Part shown: one piece after another, positions 27,401 through 35,622 of the stretch
Layout of the letters: each line of letters starts with the position of its first letter
Position numbering within the stretch: position 1 is the stretch's first letter
Notes under the pieces: generated by a model
Told to the model about the DNA's origin: nothing
The model's database searches: none
Seen by the model: only the letters and a program-made list of their open reading frames with translations
Source of the DNA: Rhizobiales bacterium TNE-4
GTDB taxonomy: Bacteria; Pseudomonadota; Alphaproteobacteria; Rhizobiales; Beijerinckiaceae
Direction of reading: 5' to 3'
DNA: 64,000 bases
Assembly: GCA_019083985.1 (NCBI GenBank)
Contig: JAHRCV010000005.1
Span: forward strand, 62,001-126,000
Made by a program: the position numbers and the translations under genes

Positions 27401-29352
27401 AAACCCGCACCGCCTCGATCACCGCCACACTTGGCCAGCGCGTGGCTGAAATCACGACGCTGTTCGACGAACGCGGCCAGGCGCTGGCGGAAACGCTGCG
27501 TCAGCAGAGCGAAGAAACGAACGCCACCCTTGCCCGCACGGGCGATACCGCGGCACGGGAGCTCATTGGCGTCAGCGAAATCGTTCTCCGCACGCTCGAA
27601 ACCCGCTCGGGCGCGATCGTCGAGGGCCTGCGCCGTCAGGGCGAAGAGATCACGAGCGCGGCTGAGCAGACATCGGCCTTGCTGCGTGAAGCAGTCGACA
27701 GCAGCGCAGGTCGCTCGCTCTCCGCTCTTGTCACGACGCATGACACGCTGTCGGGCGAAATGGGCACCCTGCTCACCCGCCTTGAAGAAACCGGCCGCAC
27801 GCTTGGCGCCATCGTCGAAAGCACGGGCCAGAATCTGCGTGACATCGAAACCGGCCTGTCGAGCTCGGCACAAGCGCTCGGCACATCGGCGGGCGTCATC
27901 GCTGAACGCGCAGGCGAAGCCGCCGAATTGCTCGCCGCCCAAAGCCGCGTCTTCAACGAAACCGCCAACGAAGTTCTCGGCCGCACCAGCGGGCTCGTCG
28001 CTCGTATGGATGAAGGCGCCCGCAGCATGGAACGCGTCTCGCACGAACATGCGCAGGTGCTCGAAGGCGCTGCCGCGCGGATGGAAACGGTGGAAGACCG
28101 CATCGCCTCGGGTCTCATCGAACGTCGCGACACGCTGGAAGGCGTCCTGGCGGCGCTCGAACAGCGTGCATCCGATCTCGAACGCATCGGCCAAGGTTTT
28201 GCCCACGCCGTGGGCGATCAACTGCGTGTTGCCGAAACGCGTGCCCGTGACATTGGCGTCATCCTCGCTCAAGCGAGCTCTGAGACGACGACGGCATTGA
28301 CCTCGCATTACGATGCGATCCGCGCCGCCAGCACGAGCGAGCGCGAACAGACGGCCGCGGCGCTATCGGCTGCCTATGAAGCGGCGACGAGCGAAATGGC
28401 CTCTCTCTTTGCCGCTGCCAATGATCGCTTCTCGCGCCTGGTCGGTGACATGCGCACCATGTCGGCCGCCATCCGCGACGAACTTGACATGACACGCGCG
28501 GAACTGAGCCGTGGCTTGGTCGAACTGCCGCGCGAAACACAGGAAACAACGCAGGCGATGCGCCGTGTCGTCTCCGACCAGATCAAGGCGCTCGGCGAAA
28601 TCACCGACATCGTGGCCCGCTCAGGCCGTATCGTCGAAGTACCGGCGGCACCCGCCCCTGCCCCTGCACCGGCGCCGGTCCGCCCGGAACCGCGTATCGA
28701 AACCCCGCGCGTCGACGCTCCGCGTGTGGCACCGCAGCCAGTCGCGCCCGCTCCGGCCCGTCCGATTGTTGCTCCCCGCCCGGCAGCGCCTGCTGCTGAA
28801 GCGCCGGCGCGCCCAGTCGCACCGCGTCCCGCCCCGCCGGCTCCGGCCCCCGCGCCGGCCCGCCCGAAGGTGGAAGAGCGTTATGCGCCGCAGCCTGCAC
28901 AATCGGCCCGTCAGGACCGTGGTCCGGGTTGGCTGAGCGACCTCCTCGCTCGCGCCTCGCGTGATGAGGAAGAGGCCGCTCCGGCGCCGGCTCCGGCCAA
29001 ACAGGCCCAATCGGGCGATTTCCTCACCAATCTGTCCGACACGATTGGCACGCTCGTGATGCATGACGATCTGGTCGACGCATGGGATGCTTATCTGCGT
29101 GGCGAAGAAACACCCTTCAGCCGTCCGCTCTATTCCCATCGCGGTGTAGAAACGTTCGAGGAGATCCGCCGCCGCTATGAGCGTGAAGCGCCGTTCCGCG
29201 GCATGATCGACGCCTATATCGCGAAGTTCGAAGAGCTCCTGCGCGAAGTCGCCCCGCGCGATCGCGATGCGGCGCTCTCCCGCTCGATCCTCGCCTCCGA
29301 TGAAGGCAAGGTCTACACGCTGCTCGCCCACGCTTCGGGCCGCATCAGCTAA
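24493..29352 (+). CDS. giant membrane-anchored hendecad-repeat protein, GPR/RgsE-like polar growth factor
   Basis: A 1,619-residue protein. Order: conserved start with ATDPTEMALSAIEEALNL, a Pro/Lys/Glu-rich segment (to about 150), two membrane helices (about 161-180 and 196-222), then a helical region to about 1380. A Pro/Ala-rich linker (about 1382-1475) follows, and a conserved C-terminal domain (GWLSDLL, LVDAWDAYLRGEETPFSRPLY, FEEIRRRYE). Residues 324-972 form 59 consecutive 11-residue repeats. This plan matches the Growth Pole Ring protein of Agrobacterium and RgsE of Sinorhizobium, apolipoprotein-like proteins of about 2,000 residues needed for polar growth; this one is shorter. ATG 24493 is preferred to GTG 24466. 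The homology is recalled, not computed. Confidence 0.8.
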   Translation: MATQKKATDPTEMALSAIEEALNLTSATGTTAQKPAPVPVSETPKPLDEPLLRGRTEPQTEPTPEKKAEKPVEKAADKPAPTVATPKAEMPRTETTRPVKESATYESAAAAPRIEDQGLPFTPPVPEKQKLEPGRPANDDRRAVGEILQSMKVRPVAWPTGAALAASGAWIVLILAFAYGQWGDALLSLEGIRNGIGLAAAGLLAGVALFPPAAFFVLASLYVRSLEMRQVSSTMAQVAVRLAEPENVALDAVVTLSHAIRREVAAMGDGIERAVARTSELETIVHSEIASLERAYGENEIRVRGLIEELINQREAIVSNSERVRAAIAGVHENLNVDLDNATQRLSTIVSAAGEKITYSLDAKTSEITEVLGKSGESMVREITASGGQLIARLDTTTEAVSSRLTEATGTVTAALTGKVSDITQVLSQTGERLAEEVAQSGRLMRTTLEETATSFNTSVAENAEKVRASFSSEANALTARLAEASEKLRDDMAGQGAKLEDSLSDAGYRINSLLEERVREARTMLQSSGNDLAHSLDRYTETFEQRLTGASEIFEQRLSGATQAATTAMASEVDRISGTMGTTAARFSTVIEQRGSEIDTMLGEHVGTIEGKLADRARQLDTVLGQRAGQINATFEQRLSQMDSTLDDRATRIESALTDRIEALRATLAERAGQIEFAIGGRVQELDRSLTHHSTALESIMDSRVDTLREALGGWRGELDQLMSGRLTALNDTFTNRTSELERQIGERVAALDVLLRSNGASLDETLSSRIALLRETIIERGGELNDSFSRHLQALEETVLSRGSELVDRITGDTRAFSRVVEDRLGEVEFLLRTQGGALAETIGVRAREAADLIGGKITEFENRTTTKTDEITGKLDYVFERIDLGLDQRARSVSETLATRALDIAATLTNGSEQVANAITQRAAEFERLMLERTQGFGEVMTAKADAILRRTEEVSTAITSHAETLETRTASITATLGQRVAEITTLFDERGQALAETLRQQSEETNATLARTGDTAARELIGVSEIVLRTLETRSGAIVEGLRRQGEEITSAAEQTSALLREAVDSSAGRSLSALVTTHDTLSGEMGTLLTRLEETGRTLGAIVESTGQNLRDIETGLSSSAQALGTSAGVIAERAGEAAELLAAQSRVFNETANEVLGRTSGLVARMDEGARSMERVSHEHAQVLEGAAARMETVEDRIASGLIERRDTLEGVLAALEQRASDLERIGQGFAHAVGDQLRVAETRARDIGVILAQASSETTTALTSHYDAIRAASTSEREQTAAALSAAYEAATSEMASLFAAANDRFSRLVGDMRTMSAAIRDELDMTRAELSRGLVELPRETQETTQAMRRVVSDQIKALGEITDIVARSGRIVEVPAAPAPAPAPAPVRPEPRIETPRVDAPRVAPQPVAPAPARPIVAPRPAAPAAEAPARPVAPRPAPPAPAPAPARPKVEERYAPQPAQSARQDRGPGWLSDLLARASRDEEEAAPAPAPAKQAQSGDFLTNLSDTIGTLVMHDDLVDAWDAYLRGEETPFSRPLYSHRGVETFEEIRRRYEREAPFRGMIDAYIAKFEELLREVAPRDRDAALSRSILASDEGKVYTLLAHASGRIS
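25462..27408 (+). repeat. coding array of 59 uninterrupted hendecad (11-residue) repeats
   Basis: Cut into 11-codon units from Val324 (25462), the protein shows a hydrophobic residue at position 1 and usually at position 5 of every unit, with Arg very common at position 8 in the middle of the array. No insertion or deletion occurs until a three-residue step (TAS) after residue 972, beyond which four more units follow. Sample units: LDTVLGQRAGQ, INATFEQRLSQ, IESALTDRIEA, LERQIGERVAA. DNA copies are diverged, so this is an old protein repeat. Confidence 0.9.
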
Positions 29353-29370
29353 GAGCAGACATTCGAAAAC

Positions 29371-29398
29371 AAAAAGGCCGCCTCCGGGCGGCCTTTTT
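29371..29398. terminator. strong bidirectional terminator after the giant gene
   Basis: A perfect 12-base-pair stem, AAAAAGGCCGCC (29371-29382) with GGCGGCCTTTTT (29387-29398), and a TCCG tetraloop. It offers five T residues in each direction and separates the giant gene from the convergent Mla-type operon. Confidence 0.9.
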
Positions 29399-29423
29399 CA
29401 TGCGCAGCTTCAACCGAAGAAAA

Positions 29424-29996
29424 TCAGCCGCGCGCGTTGGCCCAGCGCACCACTTGGCCGAGCACATCCTGCAACGCACGATCAAGCGCGGAGGCCACCT
29501 GCCCGGCATTGTCGCTGCCGACCGGTTCCGTCGCGCGGAACACTTGCGCCGCAATGATCCGGCTTGTCGTCGCATCGACGAGCCGCGCCGAATATTCGAC
29601 CACGACCTCGCCGCGCCCGCCATCAAGATGGAAAGCGCGCAATTCGCCAATCAAAGCACGGTCGCCATTGATCCCGGTGCCGGCCCGGCCCACCGCGCGG
29701 CCGGTATTCTCAAAAGCTTGGACGAGGCGGAACTGGACGAGGCGCGGCAGCCGGTCTGACCATTGCGCGCCGCCGATAAAGCTCACCGTATTATCGGCGC
29801 CCTTGACCAGGATCCGCTCAGAGTCGAGCTGCTGTAGCGCCGAAGGCTCCGCGACGACCAATTGCGAACGTCCCGGTGAGGCCCGCCCGACGCGATCAGG
29901 GATCGTGAGGTCAAACGTCGTCGGCGCCGGACCGCCGCTGCATGCCGCCGTCAAACCCGCAAGGACAACAATCGAAACCGTTCTCAAACGCCTCAA
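29424..29996 (-). CDS. ABC-type transport auxiliary lipoprotein (PqiC/YmbA-like)
   Basis: A 190-residue lipoprotein: basic start, hydrophobic core, lipobox LTAAC at residues 15-19. The mature part matches the auxiliary lipoprotein family that accompanies MCE-type lipid transporters (TFDLTIPD, VVAEPSALQQLDSERILV, WSDRLPRLVQFRLVQAFE). It is the last gene of an MlaE-MlaF-MlaD-lipoprotein operon, 44 bases after the MCE gene. It presumably sits at the inner leaflet of the outer membrane or in the periplasm and helps lipid transfer across the envelope. Confidence 0.87.
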   Translation of the reverse strand: MRRLRTVSIVVLAGLTAACSGGPAPTTFDLTIPDRVGRASPGRSQLVVAEPSALQQLDSERILVKGADNTVSFIGGAQWSDRLPRLVQFRLVQAFENTGRAVGRAGTGINGDRALIGELRAFHLDGGRGEVVVEYSARLVDATTSRIIAAQVFRATEPVGSDNAGQVASALDRALQDVLGQVVRWANARG

Positions 29997-30040
29997 GGCA
30001 AATACCCTTCCCCGGCCAGACGAATCGTCACACCAGCCCC

Positions 30041-31360
30041 TTACCGGCTTCTATTGTATTCTGGGATACCCGGCCTGCTCCCGAAAAGGATCTGCTGCGG
30101 ATTCCTGTTGAAATCCGACAGGGTCCGGTTGATCTCGCTTAGGGTACGGCGGGCTTCGGCGGTCAACACGTCGAGATCGCGCGTTCCCGTCCCAGCCACG
30201 CGGTTGAAGCTCGCCGCCATTTCGGCCGTCCGCTTGTCGAGGTTCTCCGCGAGCTTGCGGATTGATTGCGCCGTGTCGGCGAAGCTGGCCGCCGCCTGCT
30301 TGCCATCATCCGAGCCAAGGAACCCCTGCAGGCTGCTCATCAAGCCCTCCACCTTATCGGCGGCACGGTTGAGCTTGGCCGTCAGCTCATTGGTGTTTCT
30401 GAGGATCTGGTCGGTATTCTGCGTGTTGTTGCCGAGCGCGGTCGAGAAGCGCTCGAAATTATCGACTGCCTTGCCGATCTTGGCAGGGTCGATGGCCTTG
30501 GCCACGCCACCCACATCGGCGAGCACGCCATCGAGCTTCACGGTCGCGTCATTCAACCTTTTGGCAAGCACTGACACGTCCTTCATGAACACTTTGATGT
30601 CATCGCGCCCATCCGCCACCGTGCTTGAGATCTGCTGAAGATCAGACACGATCTTCGACACGTCGGCCGGATTCACCGCGCGCACAATCGTATCGAGATT
30701 GTTTGACAGTTTTTCCATCGTCACAGCGAGCGCGGAAATCTTGTCGGCCGCATTGCCTGTCGACGACAGGAATTTGCCCACGCCATCGGAGTTCTCGGCC
30801 AAGGATTTCGAGAACATTTCGACATTGCGCACAGTGGCATTGATCGCGCCGGCATTGACCGCAAACAGGCGGTCAGCCTGCGTCAGGACGTCTTCCGCCT
30901 TCTTCGCCAAGCGCTGCGCACTTTCAAGCAGATCCTGGAAGTCGGAGCGGTCGGCATAGATGATCGGCGGCTTGCCCGGATCATTGCTGACCAATGGCTG
31001 CGCGTTTGGCCCACCGCCCGACAATTGGACGGACGCGACACCGGTCAGCCCCTGAAATTCGAGACGGGCTTTAGTGTCGGTATTCATCGGCGTCGAGGAA
31101 TCGACCGTCGTCACGGCCACCACACGGCTCGGATCATCCGGCATCAAAGAAAGCGACGTGACCTCACCGACTTTGAGGCCATTATACATCACGAGCGAGC
31201 CCTTCGAGAGGCCGGACACGGACCCCGTGAAAACGATGCGATAATTCGTCGTGTTGCCGCGCCCATCCGAGCCGCGGAACCAATATACGAACGCAAAGGC
31301 AGCCGCGATCACAAGAAGCGTGAAGCTTCCGATGGCGACATAATGGGCACGCGTTTCCAT
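30041..31360 (-). CDS. MlaD-family MCE-domain lipid-binding protein
   Basis: A 439-residue protein: one N-terminal membrane anchor (about 8-28), an MCE domain (about 38-118; YRIVFTGSVSGLSKGSLVMYNGLKVGEV) and a long helical tail with repeated Asn/Asp/Leu patterns. MCE proteins form hexameric rings or tubes that carry phospholipids through the periplasm. It lies ten bases after the ATPase gene in the same operon. The long helical extension is usual for alphaproteobacterial and chloroplast (TGD2-like) members and longer than E. coli MlaD. Confidence 0.9.
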   Translation of the reverse strand: METRAHYVAIGSFTLLVIAAAFAFVYWFRGSDGRGNTTNYRIVFTGSVSGLSKGSLVMYNGLKVGEVTSLSLMPDDPSRVVAVTTVDSSTPMNTDTKARLEFQGLTGVASVQLSGGGPNAQPLVSNDPGKPPIIYADRSDFQDLLESAQRLAKKAEDVLTQADRLFAVNAGAINATVRNVEMFSKSLAENSDGVGKFLSSTGNAADKISALAVTMEKLSNNLDTIVRAVNPADVSKIVSDLQQISSTVADGRDDIKVFMKDVSVLAKRLNDATVKLDGVLADVGGVAKAIDPAKIGKAVDNFERFSTALGNNTQNTDQILRNTNELTAKLNRAADKVEGLMSSLQGFLGSDDGKQAAASFADTAQSIRKLAENLDKRTAEMAASFNRVAGTGTRDLDVLTAEARRTLSEINRTLSDFNRNPQQILFGSRPGIPEYNRSR

Positions 31361-31370
31361 GGTCCCGTCC

Positions 31371-32186
31371 TCACAATTTGGCGTTCATCGCCTCGGCGCG
31401 CTTGCCGTGGAAATAGGTTTTGACCCAAGGCTGTTCCGACGCAAGCATATCCTTGATCGTGCCTTGCGCGACGATCTTGCCTTGCCCGAGCGCAGCAATG
31501 CGGTCGCAGACTGAATAGAGCGAGCCGAGATCATGGGTGACCATGAACACGGTGAGCCCCAGTGTTTTCTGGAGCGTCGCAATCAGATCATCGAAATCGC
31601 CGGCACCGATCGGGTCGAGACCCGACGTCGGCTCGTCCAGAAAGAGAATATCGGGATCGAGTGCCAGAGCGCGCGCGAGCGCCACACGCTTGATCATGCC
31701 GCCGGAGAGTTCAGACGGCAGCTTGTCCCCAACGTCAGGGGTAAGCCCGACCATCTGGAATTTCATCGCCGCCAGCTCATCCATCAGATTCTGGCTCAGC
31801 TTGAGATATTCGCGCATCGGCACTTGCACGTTCTGTCGGCAATTCAGCGACGAGAACAAAGCGCCTTGCTGGAACAACACACCCCAACGCCGTTCAACGG
31901 CGCGATGCTGCACATCGTTGAGCGTATCGAGATCGTGACCGAAAACTTCAATCGTCCCGGCGCTCTTTTTGTTCAGCCCGAGAATGGTGCGGGTCAGGAC
32001 GGATTTGCCTGCGCCAGATGGCCCAATGAAGCCGAGAATTTCACCGCGATAAACATCAAGGCTAAGCCCGTTCAGGATCGTCTTGTCACCGAACGCGACC
32101 ACAATATCCTTCGCCGCGATGATTGCATCGCGTGCGGGCGGCGCCTCTGTCGGCACATCGGTGGGCGGGGACACAACCTGATCCAT
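31371..32186 (-). CDS. MlaF-like ABC transporter ATP-binding protein
   Basis: A 271-residue ABC ATPase with Walker A GPSGAGKS, signature LSGGMIKR, Walker B ILFLDEP and an H-loop MVTHDLGS. The signature variant GGMIKR is characteristic of MlaF/TGD3-type lipid transport ATPases. It powers lipid movement with the permease encoded immediately before it (gap of seven bases) and the MCE protein after it. A Pro-rich N-terminal stretch of about 20 residues precedes the domain. Confidence 0.92.
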   Translation of the reverse strand: MDQVVSPPTDVPTEAPPARDAIIAAKDIVVAFGDKTILNGLSLDVYRGEILGFIGPSGAGKSVLTRTILGLNKKSAGTIEVFGHDLDTLNDVQHRAVERRWGVLFQQGALFSSLNCRQNVQVPMREYLKLSQNLMDELAAMKFQMVGLTPDVGDKLPSELSGGMIKRVALARALALDPDILFLDEPTSGLDPIGAGDFDDLIATLQKTLGLTVFMVTHDLGSLYSVCDRIAALGQGKIVAQGTIKDMLASEQPWVKTYFHGKRAEAMNAKL

Positions 32187-32193
32187 TCCGCCC

Positions 32194-33393
32194 TCAATAC
32201 TTGATCGCGGCGAAGAACATGGCGAAAAGCCCGTCCACCACGATCACCATAAAAATGGATTTCACCACCGACGATGTGACCTGCCGGCCGAGGGATTCCG
32301 CCGAACCCTTCACCGCCATGCCTTCGAGCGAGGCGATGATGCCGATGACGAGCGCCATGAAAGGCGCTTTGATCAGGCCGACCAGGAAGGTGTTGAGCGC
32401 AATGGCCCCTTGCAGACGCGACAGGAAAACATCGGCGGAAATACCGCCATAAATCATCGCCACGACGGCCCCGCCCAGAAGGGCCGCCATATCGGCGACA
32501 AAGGTCAGAAGCGGCAGGCCGATCATCAAAGCAAGAACGCGCGGAATGACGAGGATTTCGACGGGGTCGAGACCCATCACGCGCAGCGCGTCGATTTCCT
32601 CGCGCATTTTCATCGAGCCGATTTCAGCCGTGAAGGCCGAACCCGAGCGGCCCGCGACCATGATCGACGTCAGCAATACGCCCAATTCGCGCAGGACGAG
32701 AATGCCGATCAAATCGACCACGAAAGGCGTCGCGCCAAAACGCTGCAATTGGAAGATGCCTTGCTGGGCGATGATGCAGCCAACCAGAAACGAGATCAGC
32801 ACAATGATCGGCACGCCGCGCAGCGCAACCTGATCAAGCTGAAAAATGATGGGCGTCAGGCGGATGCGCCAGGGCTGCAGCAAAAGCCGACCAAGTGCGG
32901 ATACGATGGCGCCCAGATAGGACAAGCCCCCGACCATGTCCCGGCCTGACCCGACGACGTTCTCGCCAATGCTGGCCAGCGCGAGGATGACAGCCGGACC
33001 ATCGGTCTTCTCATGCGGCGCATCGGCATCGTGCGAGGCGACTTCCTGCATCAGGATGTGCGCTTTCTCGCTCACTTGCGCGAAAACGATCTGATCCTTC
33101 GCCGCATTCTGCTGCAATCGGACAAGCACCAAGGCGCCAAGCGTATCGAGGCGCGGAATGCCACTGCAATCGAGCGTGAGCTGACCTTGCGCGGGAATGC
33201 GCGCCGCAATTGCGCCGCGTGCGTCTTCGACCGCTTGCGAATGGTCCGACGTCCAATACCCTGACAGCCGCAATACACCATCGCCCGCCGCCTCGACCTT
33301 GGGCGGCGCGGTTTCGAGCGCAGTAAAGGCAGGCGCTTGAGCCACTTGCGAAAGTCCGGTTACGGGCGGTTGAGACCCGCCTTTGAGCGTCAT
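32194..33393 (-). CDS. MlaE-family permease with fused N-terminal STAS domain
   Basis: A protein of about 399 residues. The first part is a STAS domain (about 35-125; LTLDCSGIPRLDTLGALVLVRL), normally supplied by the separate protein MlaB. The second is an MlaE permease with five or so helices, including GVPIIVLISFLVGCIIAQQG and the conserved LREELGVLLT-like segment followed by EIGSMKMREEIDALRVMGLDP. It forms the membrane part of the lipid transporter. ATG 33393 is favoured; the open frame extends to 33459, which would run into the divergent epimerase gene. Confidence 0.9.
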   Translation of the reverse strand: MTLKGGSQPPVTGLSQVAQAPAFTALETAPPKVEAAGDGVLRLSGYWTSDHSQAVEDARGAIAARIPAQGQLTLDCSGIPRLDTLGALVLVRLQQNAAKDQIVFAQVSEKAHILMQEVASHDADAPHEKTDGPAVILALASIGENVVGSGRDMVGGLSYLGAIVSALGRLLLQPWRIRLTPIIFQLDQVALRGVPIIVLISFLVGCIIAQQGIFQLQRFGATPFVVDLIGILVLRELGVLLTSIMVAGRSGSAFTAEIGSMKMREEIDALRVMGLDPVEILVIPRVLALMIGLPLLTFVADMAALLGGAVVAMIYGGISADVFLSRLQGAIALNTFLVGLIKAPFMALVIGIIASLEGMAVKGSAESLGRQVTSSVVKSIFMVIVVDGLFAMFFAAIKY

Positions 33394-33430
33394 AACGTCC
33401 GAATCAGGCGGGGTCGAGACGGAGGCAAGG

Positions 33431-34420
33431 ATGACAAGGCGGACAATCGGGACGGCCATTCAATCTTGGCCCGTGGCTGGAAGTTTCACCATCGCGCGCG
33501 GTTCGCGCACAGAGGCGGTCGTCGTCTCGGTGACGATCGAAGACGACGGCTTTCACGGCCATGGCGAGTGCACGCCCTATGCCCGCTATGGCGAGACGCC
33601 GCAGACCGTGCTGGCGCAGATCGAAACCGTGGTCGACCTGATCGAACAAGGTGGCACCCGCGCGGATCTCATCGGTGCGCTCAAGGCGGGCGCGGCACGC
33701 AACGCGCTGGATTGCGCGCTATGGGATCTCGAAGCCAAAAAGACGGGCGTGCCGGCCCATGTGCTCGCCGGGATCGACCGGCTCTCGCCCGTCACCACCG
33801 CCTTCACGATCTCGCTCGGTACACCGGCCAAGATGGCGGCTGATGCCGCCGCGGCCGCCGACCGCCCGATCCTGAAAATCAAACTCGGTGGCGGCACAGA
33901 TGATACGGCGCGGATCGCCGCCGTTCGCGACGCGGTGCCCGATGCAACCCTGATCGTGGATGCCAATGAGGGATGGACGCCCGACGACCTCATCCGCAAT
34001 CTCGATGCCTGCCTCGATGCCGGGGTGGATTGCGTAGAACAACCCCTCCCCGCCGCGTCCGACGATGCGCTGTTCGGGCTCGACCATAAAGTGCCGCTCT
34101 GTGCTGATGAAAGTGCTCATGGCATCGCAGAGCTCGATCGGCTCGCCGCGCTTTACGACATGATCAACATCAAGCTGGACAAGACTGGCGGGCTCACCGC
34201 CGCACTGCAGCTTGTTGAAGCCGCAAAAGCGCATGAATTGGGCATCATGGTCGGGTGCATGCTGGGCTCATCGCTCGCGATGGCACCGGCGTTCCTGCTG
34301 ACGCCGCAAGCCCGCTTCGTCGATCTTGATGCGCCGCTCTTGCTTGCTAAGGATCGCGAGCCCGGCATGCATTACGAGGGCAGCATCGTCTATCCGCCGT
34401 CGCGCGCACTCTGGGGCTGA
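33431..34420 (+). CDS. dgcA: L-Ala-D/L-Glu (dipeptide) epimerase, enolase superfamily
   Basis: A 329-residue enolase-superfamily protein with the acid/base lysine in LKIKLGG, metal ligands in VDANEGW (Asp), EQPL (Glu) and CADES (Asp), and the second catalytic lysine in INIKLDKTGG. These define the muconate-lactonising subgroup that epimerises L-Ala-D/L-Glu, a dipeptide released from peptidoglycan. ATG 33431 follows GGAGGCAAG directly and is chosen over 33383. Cytoplasmic; fits murein peptide recycling. Its last 31 bases overlap the end of the convergent MFS gene. Confidence 0.88.
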   Translation: MTRRTIGTAIQSWPVAGSFTIARGSRTEAVVVSVTIEDDGFHGHGECTPYARYGETPQTVLAQIETVVDLIEQGGTRADLIGALKAGAARNALDCALWDLEAKKTGVPAHVLAGIDRLSPVTTAFTISLGTPAKMAADAAAAADRPILKIKLGGGTDDTARIAAVRDAVPDATLIVDANEGWTPDDLIRNLDACLDAGVDCVEQPLPAASDDALFGLDHKVPLCADESAHGIAELDRLAALYDMINIKLDKTGGLTAALQLVEAAKAHELGIMVGCMLGSSLAMAPAFLLTPQARFVDLDAPLLLAKDREPGMHYEGSIVYPPSRALWG

Positions 34421-35547
34421 CGCCAATAGGCAAAAACCGCCAGCGCGACACCTGCGAGCGCAAGCGGCACCATCGCCCAGAAACCGCCTGCACCCGTGTG
34501 CTGGAACAGCCAGCCCGAGCCGAGCGTGAGCAACGCATTCATGCCGCCAGAGATCGCGCTCATCATGCCTTGGGCTCTGCTCCGCGCGCCTTCAGGTGCA
34601 AAGCGCGCCAGCAAGGCAATACTGCCAAGATGCGTTGCGCCGAAACTCAGCGCATGGCTCACCTGACACAGCGCGAGGACGATCGGGCCGGGCGAGAACG
34701 CCATCACGACCCAGCGGAGCGCGGCAATGCCGCCGCCCAGAATGAGAAACGCAAAAGCCGGGAAACGCGGCCCCACCGCCGAGCCAAAAAACCAGAACAG
34801 CAACACTTCGCCGAGAATGTTGAACGCCCAGATCACACCGATGATCTCAGCGCTATACCCCTCCGCCTTCCACAGGAGCGAGCCGAAGGCGTAGAGATAG
34901 GAATGGCTCGATTGGATAAAGGACGCCGCCACCAAAATCACGAGCAAGAATGCACCAAGCGGCACGCGCGTGGCCGGCGCTTTCTCGATCCCACCTCCCA
35001 AAGCGCGCAAAGGCCACGCGAGCGGAACGACGCTCAGCATGCATAGCGCAATGCCCAACGGGACGGCGACGATCCCGAATTGCGCGATCAGCAAGCCCCC
35101 AACCAGATTGGCAATGAAAAAGGAAATCGATCCGCCAAGCCGAATACGGCCATAATTGAGGCCCGCGAAATTCTGTGCCGCCTTGATGGTGAGCGCATCG
35201 GAAAGAGGAATGCTGGCCGATTGCAAAACCGCGATGAGTGCGGCGAGAAGGAGAAATGCCGGCATGCCGGTGGCAAGGGCAGTGCAAGCGAACAAAAATG
35301 CGATCGCACCATGTGACAGCGCCAGAAACAGCGCCGGATCAATGCGCCGGTCAGCGAGCCCTGTGATGAAGGGTGCTGCGGCTGCACGAATGACAATCGG
35401 CACGAACAGCACAAGCGCAATTTCATCAGGCGATAAACCGCGCCCGGCAAGGAACACCGGAAAGAACGGTAGATAAAGCCCCAACCCCGCGAATAATCCC
35501 GCGATCAAGAGAGCAAGCCGGATGGCGAGGGAACGCGAAGCGGACAA
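34390..35547 (-). CDS. MFS transporter, PPP-like (HcaT) subgroup
   Basis: A 385-residue, 12-helix carrier. The loop GLADRRIDPALFL after helix 2 is the family's DRR-type motif, and GLNYGRIRLGGSISFFIANL in helix 4 to 5 resembles HcaT/phenylpropionate permease-like (MFS_1-like) proteins. Substrate unknown; nothing nearby suggests aromatic acid use. It converges on and overlaps the 3' end of the epimerase gene. Confidence 0.83.
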   Translation of the reverse strand: MSASRSLAIRLALLIAGLFAGLGLYLPFFPVFLAGRGLSPDEIALVLFVPIVIRAAAAPFITGLADRRIDPALFLALSHGAIAFLFACTALATGMPAFLLLAALIAVLQSASIPLSDALTIKAAQNFAGLNYGRIRLGGSISFFIANLVGGLLIAQFGIVAVPLGIALCMLSVVPLAWPLRALGGGIEKAPATRVPLGAFLLVILVAASFIQSSHSYLYAFGSLLWKAEGYSAEIIGVIWAFNILGEVLLFWFFGSAVGPRFPAFAFLILGGGIAALRWVVMAFSPGPIVLALCQVSHALSFGATHLGSIALLARFAPEGARSRAQGMMSAISGGMNALLTLGSGWLFQHTGAGGFWAMVPLALAGVALAVFAYWRQPQSARDGG

Positions 35548-35622
35548 GGGCCAACGTCCGTAACGATTTGGAAGGTTGATGCTCTAGACTGCTTGGGCGA
35601 TTCGCGCGCGGGAGGCGAGCCT

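Noticed and set aside
26767-28308. Long open frame (513 codons) antisense to the giant gene
   Set aside because: The coding strand's third-position GC bias and repeated Leu/Arg/Glu codons keep the opposite frame open. The deduced antisense protein is Arg/Ala/Gly-rich without motifs, while the plus-strand protein shows a clear repeat pattern.
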